Shown piece by piece: positions 31,864 to 36,118 of a stretch of 36,118 bases of DNA. Location of the stretch: positions 1-36,118 of the forward strand of contig JAIQEV010000041.1 of the NCBI GenBank assembly GCA_020073585.1. Direction: 5' to 3'. The notes below the pieces were generated by a model. It was not told the DNA's origin and did not search any database. It worked only from the letters and a program-made list of their open reading frames with translations. The DNA comes from Terriglobia bacterium. GTDB lineage: Bacteria > Acidobacteriota > Terriglobia > Acidiferrales > UBA7541. Numbering within the stretch: position 1 is the first letter of the stretch; the number at the start of each line of letters is the position of its first letter. The translations under genes and the position numbers were made by a program.

Positions 31864-33543
31864 ATGAGACTCCCTCCCCCGCTCTCCGCCCGAGAAATAA
31901 AGGCCCACGCCGACCTGGCCGCGATTGCCGGCAGGTACACGCGACTGCGCCGGGCCGGGCGCCAGTTCATCGGCCTCTGCCCGCTGCACAGTGAACGTCA
32001 CCCGTCATTCTACGTTCACCCGGAGCGGCAGGTCTGGTTTTGCTTCGGCTGTCAGTGCGGCGGCGACGTGTTCGATTTTGTGATGCTCGCCGAGTGCTGC
32101 GATTTTCGCCGGGCGCTACAAATCGTCGCCGAATTCTCCCAGGGGGAAGCGAGCGGCAGTGAACCGCGAAGCGGTTCACGATTTGCCGCGAGCGAGGGGG
32201 ATGGAATCCCCCAGGCCCGCGCAGCGGGCCTCCCCTATAGCCAGGACAGTCCAGGCGCTCGCGCCCGCATCCTGGCGGCACTCGATGCGGCGGATCGGCG
32301 GCTGCGTGCAATCGAGGCCGTGAACCGCGCGGCATCGTCGGCGATGGCTACGGACTGTGAACCGGAGCGCGGCGGCTCCCTTTTGCTGGTGCCGGAAGCT
32401 GTCTGGCATGACGCTTCGTTTGTGTCGAAGCGCGAACGGGAGAGGAATCTTCGCTTCGCCCGTAAGCGGCGCGGAGGGGTTGATGTTGGTGGACAGTTCT
32501 GCTCGCCGGAGCGCGAGAGCGATTTGGTGCGCGAGCGGCCAGCATTGCAGCGTCAAAAGCGAAACCGTAAGCCGGGCGATCCGTCGCGGGCAGTGCCGCT
32601 GGCTTTCGATGAGCGCGGCGATTTTGTCGAGCCTCTGCGTGGGCAGATTCCAGAGCGGCAGGCGGAGCAGGCACGTCTTTTGCTTGAATTGGGGCTGACG
32701 GGTAAGGCGCGGCGGCAGGCATGGTGCGGCCTCATTGGTCGGCGACGGGACTGCTTCTCCGGCAATTCTGAGCACAGGTTTTATACACCGTGTTTTTGTG
32801 GCAATCGCTACTGTCCGACGTGTGGGCCGAAGTCCTTCCGCGACTTGTTCACTCACCATTCGCGGCTGCGCCCGTTGGTGGAATCCCTGTTGAGTCATCG
32901 GTCTGACGATCATCGGGAGCGCGTTCTGGCGAAGTTGGACATTACGACGCGCAACGTCGGCGAGATGCCGACTGCGGAAGAGGTTCGCCAGTTCAACAAG
33001 GATATTCGCAGGTTCTTCCGCGCAATCGAAAGAGAGTTCGGAATCTCGCGGCGTGACTACGGGGTTTTGTGGTGCTGCGAATTTGGAAGCGGCAACACAA
33101 ATTTGCACGCGCATGGGGTCTACGCCGGGCCACGCCTCCCTCAGAGGAAGCTATCGCGTATCTGGTCCGAGATTCGCACGGATGGTTCCTTCATCGTCTC
33201 GATTAAGGAAGCACATTCCTTCGAAGCCGCGCTCGGCCATGCGCTGAAGTACCCGTCTAAATTTTTCAACGCGGCTCCGGCGCGACTTGTTGAATTGGAA
33301 GTTGCATTTGACCGCGTGCGTCGTGTGCACGCTCTCGCGGCTTTCTACAATCCGAAAATCGAGCGCGAACCGGGCGAAGAGGGGCCTGCCGAAGCTGGGC
33401 ATTGTCCGATTTGCGGCGATCTGCTACTCGACGCTCCGGGCTATCACTTCATCTCCGATCTACAGCGTGAAGGTCGCCGCGATGTGGACGCAGTTCGCGT
33501 TGATGTTGCTCGCGCGAGGGTTTTTGGGGAGTCCCCGCCATGA
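31864..33543 (+). CDS. Replication protein: CHC2 zinc finger joined to HUH rolling-circle nuclease
   Basis: The 559-residue protein starts with a DnaG-type CHC2 zinc finger (about 10-95: CPLHSERHPSFYVH, CFGC; ligands C39, H42, C60, C63). A variable linker follows (about 96-300). Then comes a Rep nuclease region with a CxC-x4-CxxC zinc motif (C310, C312, C317, C320), an HUH motif HAH (H415, H417) in NTNLHAHGVYAG, and a candidate nicking tyrosine Y463 in HALKYPSK. CPIC at 514-517 adds another metal site. It would nick one strand at the origin, and the CHC2 part might help prime the lagging strand. Three back-to-back palindromes lie inside the linker coding sequence. Its stop overlaps the ATG at 33540. 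Confidence 0.8.
   Translation: MRLPPPLSAREIKAHADLAAIAGRYTRLRRAGRQFIGLCPLHSERHPSFYVHPERQVWFCFGCQCGGDVFDFVMLAECCDFRRALQIVAEFSQGEASGSEPRSGSRFAASEGDGIPQARAAGLPYSQDSPGARARILAALDAADRRLRAIEAVNRAASSAMATDCEPERGGSLLLVPEAVWHDASFVSKRERERNLRFARKRRGGVDVGGQFCSPERESDLVRERPALQRQKRNRKPGDPSRAVPLAFDERGDFVEPLRGQIPERQAEQARLLLELGLTGKARRQAWCGLIGRRRDCFSGNSEHRFYTPCFCGNRYCPTCGPKSFRDLFTHHSRLRPLVESLLSHRSDDHRERVLAKLDITTRNVGEMPTAEEVRQFNKDIRRFFRAIEREFGISRRDYGVLWCCEFGSGNTNLHAHGVYAGPRLPQRKLSRIWSEIRTDGSFIVSIKEAHSFEAALGHALKYPSKFFNAAPARLVELEVAFDRVRRVHALAAFYNPKIEREPGEEGPAEAGHCPICGDLLLDAPGYHFISDLQREGRRDVDAVRVDVARARVFGESPP
32159..32231 (+). repeat. Three consecutive perfect hairpins inside the replication gene
   Basis: GTGAACCGC/GCGGTTCAC (32159-32179, 9-bp stem), GGGGGAT/ATCCCCC (32196-32212, 7-bp stem) and AGGCCCGC/GCGGGCCT (32213-32231, 8-bp stem) each have a 3-base loop. 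They encode residues about 99-122, the start of the poorly conserved linker. They could form the double-strand origin or a single-strand origin, or be an in-frame palindromic insertion. Confidence 0.8.
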
Positions 33544-33791
33544 CGCGAACGCTGAAACAATTCGCGGGTGGCACGCTTCCCGGCGACGGGAGCAACGGCG
33601 AGGTGTCTGTGGTGCGCGCTGAGAATCAATCCGGCGAGCAAAAGTTCGGTCTTTCTTCCTTCCCCCCGGTCTCCGCGCTGCTCTCCGGGGGATCGGGAGT
33701 ACTCTGCGGGGGCAATTGCGGGGCTTCTATTACGCCTAAGTGTGATACCGTCCCGGCTCAAGGGCAACGAGTCAGCGGGCCAGAGGTAAAA
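33540..33791 (+). other. Open leader in frame with the integrase, with hairpin
   Basis: An ATG overlapping the replication-gene stop (ATGA at 33540) opens a frame that runs without stop into the integrase, adding 84 residues of low-complexity sequence (GGTLPGDGSNGE, GGSGVLCGGNCG). A hairpin CCCCCGG/CCGGGGG (33663-33691) lies within it. It could be a coupled N-terminal extension, a separate leader, or a regulatory spacer whose frame is open by chance. Confidence 0.4.
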
Positions 33792-34949
33792 ATGGCTCGC
33801 AGACGTTACCAGAAAGGATGTATCCGCCGTAGGGGCAATCAATGGACTCTCCGTTGGCGGGAAGATGTTGTACTCGCTGACGGAGCTACGAAGAGGGAGC
33901 AGAGAACGACGTTGCTCGGCACGGTCGAGGAATTCGCTACGAAACGGCTGGCAGAGCGGGAAGCTACGGCTTTTCTCGCTCGCGTCAATCGTCTCGACTA
34001 TCGGCCAGTGAAGCGGGCGACGTTCGCGGAGTTCTCCGAGAGCTGGAAGAAACAGGTGATTGACCTGCTCAAACCTTCGACGGCTAAGGTCATGGCGTCG
34101 CATCTGCGTTTTCATCTTGTCCCGGCGTTCGGTCGAATGAGGCTCGATGAGATGGGGCAGGAGCAGATGCAGGCGTTCGTCGGCAAGCTGGCGAAGGGGC
34201 GGAGTCGGCACACGATTCTAAACGTTCTCGGTACTCTGGCATCTGTTCTCAAGATGGCGCGAAAGTGGGGCTACGCAGTGGCAGGATTCCAGCAAAGCGA
34301 TCTTGTCATGCCGTGCTCGAAGCCGGGCAAGCCTGGACGGTTTTTCACGGCGGAGCAGGCGCGTTCGATTCTCGCGCTTGCTTCGGAGCCGTGGCACACG
34401 ATTTTCGCGCTTGCTGCTATGACGGGGCTTAGACCGGGCGAAGTTCTCGGACTCTCGATTGATGATCTGGACTTCGAGCAGCGGTTGATTTTTGTCCGTC
34501 GCTCGGCCTGGTATAGCCATCTCATCTCGCCGAAGAATGCTCGCAGTGTGGCGACGGTGCCGATGCCTGGGCCTCTGGCCGAAGTGCTGACAAACTATCT
34601 CGCGTCATGGCGTCCCAACGAAAAACGGTTGCTGTTCTCGAATCGCCGGGGCAATCCCTACAGCGAGAACAAAGTTGTACAGAAAAGGCTCTGGCCAATT
34701 CTGGACGCACTCTCGATTCCTCGCTGTGGGATGCACGCATTCCGGCATGGGCACGGAAGTCAGATGCATTCGAGTGGTGCCTCGTTGAAGGTTACACAAA
34801 CTCAGTTGCGGCACGCTGACGCGAGCACCACGTCGCGGTATTATCTTCACGTGATCGGCTCAGAGCAGCGCGACGCAGCAGAGAAAGTAGCCTGCATTTT
34901 GTGTCCAGATGTGGCCAAGTCTGAAAGGAAGTCGGTGCATGTCAACTAG
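33792..34949 (+). CDS. int: Tyrosine site-specific integrase
   Basis: The 385-residue phage-type integrase has an N-terminal arm-binding part (MARRRYQKGCIRRRGNQWTLRW), a SAM-like core-binding domain (about 75-160) and a catalytic domain (about 180-370). Catalytic residues are visible: Arg in AAMTGLRPGEVLGL, Lys in SPKNARSVATVPM, HxxR in HAFRHGHGS, His in LRHADAST and the nucleophile Tyr in TSRYYLHV. AGAGG five to eight bases before the ATG at 33792 supports this start, although the frame is open to 33540. It ends 8 bp from the attachment core in tRNA-Lys, so it almost certainly inserted the element there. The last codons overlap a TGTGKCC arm-like repeat. Confidence 0.94.
   Translation: MARRRYQKGCIRRRGNQWTLRWREDVVLADGATKREQRTTLLGTVEEFATKRLAEREATAFLARVNRLDYRPVKRATFAEFSESWKKQVIDLLKPSTAKVMASHLRFHLVPAFGRMRLDEMGQEQMQAFVGKLAKGRSRHTILNVLGTLASVLKMARKWGYAVAGFQQSDLVMPCSKPGKPGRFFTAEQARSILALASEPWHTIFALAAMTGLRPGEVLGLSIDDLDFEQRLIFVRRSAWYSHLISPKNARSVATVPMPGPLAEVLTNYLASWRPNEKRLLFSNRRGNPYSENKVVQKRLWPILDALSIPRCGMHAFRHGHGSQMHSSGASLKVTQTQLRHADASTTSRYYLHVIGSEQRDAAEKVACILCPDVAKSERKSVHVN
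34897..34917 (+). repeat. Right copy of paired TGTGKCC arm-like repeat
   Basis: TGTGTCC AGA TGTGGCCA, preceded by TTT, matches the block at 27919-27940 with one substitution and one 1-base gap, in the same orientation. It is 40 bp from the right attachment core and inside the last codons of the integrase gene. Confidence 0.55.
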
Positions 34950-34956
34950 TTGCATA

Positions 34957-34977
34957 GTAGGGGCGGTGGGGATCGAA
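34957..34977 (-). repeat. Right attachment site (attR) within tRNA-Lys
   Basis: This is the copy of the 21-bp core that forms the functional 3' end of tRNA-Lys: acceptor strand, T-stem and T-loop. The element therefore restored the tRNA on insertion. Confidence 0.88.
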
Positions 34978-35029
34978 CCCACGACCTTCGGCTTAAAAGG
35001 CCGCTGCTCTACCACTGAGCTACGCCCCT
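34958..35029 (-). tRNA. tRNA-Lys (anticodon UUU)
   Basis: The 72-nt minus-strand gene folds as a normal cloverleaf: acceptor AGGGGCG/CGCCCCT, D stem GCTC/GAGC, anticodon loop CTTTTAA with TTT at 34-36, T stem GTGGG/CCCAC with loop TTCGATC, and discriminator A. The CCA end is not encoded. One base pair at the top of the anticodon stem (27-43) is a G-A mismatch. Its 3' end is supplied by the mobile element. Confidence 0.95.
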
Positions 35030-35117
35030 GCGGATACAATTTTTCAATTGTAGCCTGTACGGACAGGGGCCGCAACTTGACGCCTGGAAGGGCGGCCGGG
35101 AGGGCGGCGCGGGGCGC

Positions 35118-35465
35118 TCAGGCGAACTGCTGGACGAGGCGGCGTTTGCGCTGCCAATCGTGATCTTTGCGCAGGCGCGCCTGATGTTTTTTCACCTGTT
35201 CCGCGAGGTCGCGGAACGCCTGTTTGCAACTGGCGCGCACGTCGCTGCCGGTGCCGGTGGCGTGCAGGGTGCCCGTGGGCAGCTTCAGGTTCAGGGAAAA
35301 GGAATGCTCGCTGTTGTGGAGATTCCTGGCAAACACACCGTGGATGTGGACGGCATCGGACGGATAACACTTCAACAGCTTACTCAGCTTGCCGGTGTAC
35401 CGGCCGATCTCTTCTTCGACAGGCTGGCGTGACTGGACGTACTTGTAGCTGATCGAAATGTTCAT
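35118..35465 (-). CDS. hpf: Short ribosome hibernation promoting factor (HPF/RaiA family)
   Basis: The 115-residue protein of the S30AE/RaiA family binds the 30S decoding site in stationary phase and blocks translation. The N-terminus (MNISISYKYVQSRQPVEEEI) and the segment DLAEQVKKHQARLRKDHDW fit the beta-alpha-beta-beta-beta-alpha fold. It lacks the C-terminal dimerisation domain of long HPF. A GAAAAGGTGCGTCC-like leader (AAAAGGTG) supplies the ribosome site. It lies just outside the element beside tRNA-Lys. Confidence 0.88.
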   Translation of the reverse strand: MNISISYKYVQSRQPVEEEIGRYTGKLSKLLKCYPSDAVHIHGVFARNLHNSEHSFSLNLKLPTGTLHATGTGSDVRASCKQAFRDLAEQVKKHQARLRKDHDWQRKRRLVQQFA

Positions 35466-35667
35466 GGACGCACCTTTTAGAGAGAGGAAAAGGAAAGAAC
35501 GCTACGCGGCTGGAGTGGCAATACCGCATTGCAGGGCGAGCATAGCAAGGCGCGGGCGCGGAGGCAATCGCCAGCGGGGACCAAGGTTCCAGAAGGTTGA
35601 CAGCGCGCACGGGCATTCCCTACTCTGCTCGCAGGTTGGCGATCCGCAGCCCTTTCGGGAAACTATC

Positions 35668-36118
35668 TTGACCGCAACCCCGCAGCACTCCAAAGCCCTG
35701 ACCCCCGCGGAAGCGCGGCGCGTGCGCGTCGGCCCGGCGGGCTGGTCGTATCCGGACTGGGCGGGGTACGTCTATCCGGCGCGCAAGCCGAAAGGCTTTC
35801 ACGAAGCGGCGTATCTGGCGGGCTTTTTCGACGTCATCGAGATCAACACCTCGTTCTACCATCCCATCCGGCCGGAGCACGCGCGGCTGTGGATCGAGAA
35901 GGCCGCGGCGAATCCGCGCTTGGTGTACACCGCCAAGCTCTGGCAGAAGTTCACGCATGAGCCGGGCGCCACGGCGGAAGACGAGCGCGCGGTGCGCGCG
36001 GGCTTCGACGTGCTGCGCGAGGCCGGCAAGCTCGGCGCGGTCCTGCTGCAGTTCCCTTTCTCGTTTCACCGCACCGCGGAGAGCATCGCCTATCTCACGG
36101 CGCTGCTGGGGCGCTTCC
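35668..36118 (+). CDS. DUF72 (YecE-like) protein, N-terminal part
   Basis: The frame runs open off the window. It shows the DUF72 hallmarks VRVGPAGWSYPDW, then FFDVIEINTSFYHPIRPE, YTAKLWQKFTHE and LGAVLLQFPFSFH, a TIM-barrel family of unknown function. The proposed TTG start at 35668 (GGGA 9-12 bases upstream) gives a short polar leader of about 18 residues; there is no in-frame ATG upstream, so a different start codon remains possible. Confidence 0.85.
   Translation, partial: MTATPQHSKALTPAEARRVRVGPAGWSYPDWAGYVYPARKPKGFHEAAYLAGFFDVIEINTSFYHPIRPEHARLWIEKAAANPRLVYTAKLWQKFTHEPGATAEDERAVRAGFDVLREAGKLGAVLLQFPFSFHRTAESIAYLTALLGRF

Larger units (their letters stand above)
27816..34977. mobile_element. 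Integrative element in tRNA-Lys with a CHC2-HUH replication protein
   Basis: The element is bounded by a perfect 21-bp direct repeat of the tRNA-Lys 3' end, which gives an excised circle of about 7141 bp. It has the classical order: an integrase gene beside the intact tRNA at the right end and a displaced tRNA fragment at the left. Plus-strand genes are a membrane protein, a P-loop ATPase, two winged-helix-like proteins, a small basic protein, a zinc ribbon, a secreted beta protein, the replication protein and the integrase. One gene (30087-30719) runs on the minus strand. Five gene junctions overlap as ATGA, a sign of compact phage or plasmid organisation. No capsid, relaxase or conjugation gene is recognised. 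Confidence 0.85.

Noticed and set aside
27816-34977. Classification as a standard inovirus prophage
   Set aside because: No small signal-peptide-plus-one-helix major coat gene or ssDNA-binding gene is recognisable, and the ATPase lacks its own membrane helix.
1-36118. CRISPR arrays
   Set aside because: No regularly spaced repeats of 24-40 bases were seen; the repeats present are pairs or att copies.

Overview
The window looks like chromosomal DNA of a GC-rich Acidobacteriota-type bacterium. The evidence is an Oar-like TonB-dependent receptor with an N-terminal carboxypeptidase-regulatory-like domain, an adjacent DUF3300/DUF2950 pair, and the house style of the intergenic sequence. This assignment is an inference; there is no rRNA or universal marker gene in the window.

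Layout. (1) 1-2.4 kb is accessory debris: the end of an IS3-type insertion sequence, a small secreted hypothetical protein, a small membrane ORF, and an orphan HigA antitoxin whose toxin survives only as a C-terminal scar. A 27-bp direct repeat flanks HigA, and a consensus promoter follows with no obvious gene. (2) 2.4-11.1 kb is ordinary housekeeping sequence: lysA and a GAF-GAF-SpoIIE phosphatase (minus strand, overlapping), deoC and hpt (minus strand, overlapping), a class III aminotransferase, and DUF3300-DUF2950. (3) 11.2-27.8 kb is a carbohydrate-use locus. It holds an esterase, a BadF-type sugar kinase and NanE in one operon, a divergent HutC-type GntR regulator, a very large Tat-exported glycoside hydrolase, a RhaT-like transporter, an Oar-like receptor and a GH3 glycosidase. 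The same CTAGGTAT motif lies in the nanE/gntR promoter region and, as part of a palindrome, between the -35 and -10 of the receptor gene, suggesting one GntR regulon for uptake and breakdown of an amino-sugar-containing glycan. (4) 27.8-35.0 kb is an integrated mobile element of about 7.1 kb sitting in the 3' end of a tRNA-Lys(UUU) gene. (5) 35.1 kb to the end is chromosome again: a short ribosome hibernation factor and a DUF72 protein.

The mobile element is the most unusual part. It is bounded by a 21-bp repeat of the tRNA-Lys 3' end (27816-27836 and 34957-34977) and by paired TGTGKCC repeats near both ends. It carries a tyrosine integrase next to the tRNA. It also carries a replication protein that joins a DnaG-like CHC2 zinc finger to an HUH rolling-circle nuclease, a P-loop ATPase of HerA/packaging/Zot-like appearance coupled to a one-pass membrane protein, two winged-helix-like proteins, a zinc-ribbon protein and a secreted beta-rich protein resembling phage receptor-binding domains. 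No major capsid gene is evident, so a satellite, a plasmid-like element or a divergent small phage are all possible.

A third copy of the 21-bp tRNA fragment lies at 11230-11250, at the far edge of the carbohydrate locus. The three copies, all in the same orientation, suggest serial insertion at one tRNA gene, with the 16.6-kb sugar locus sitting between two att scars but without its own integrase.
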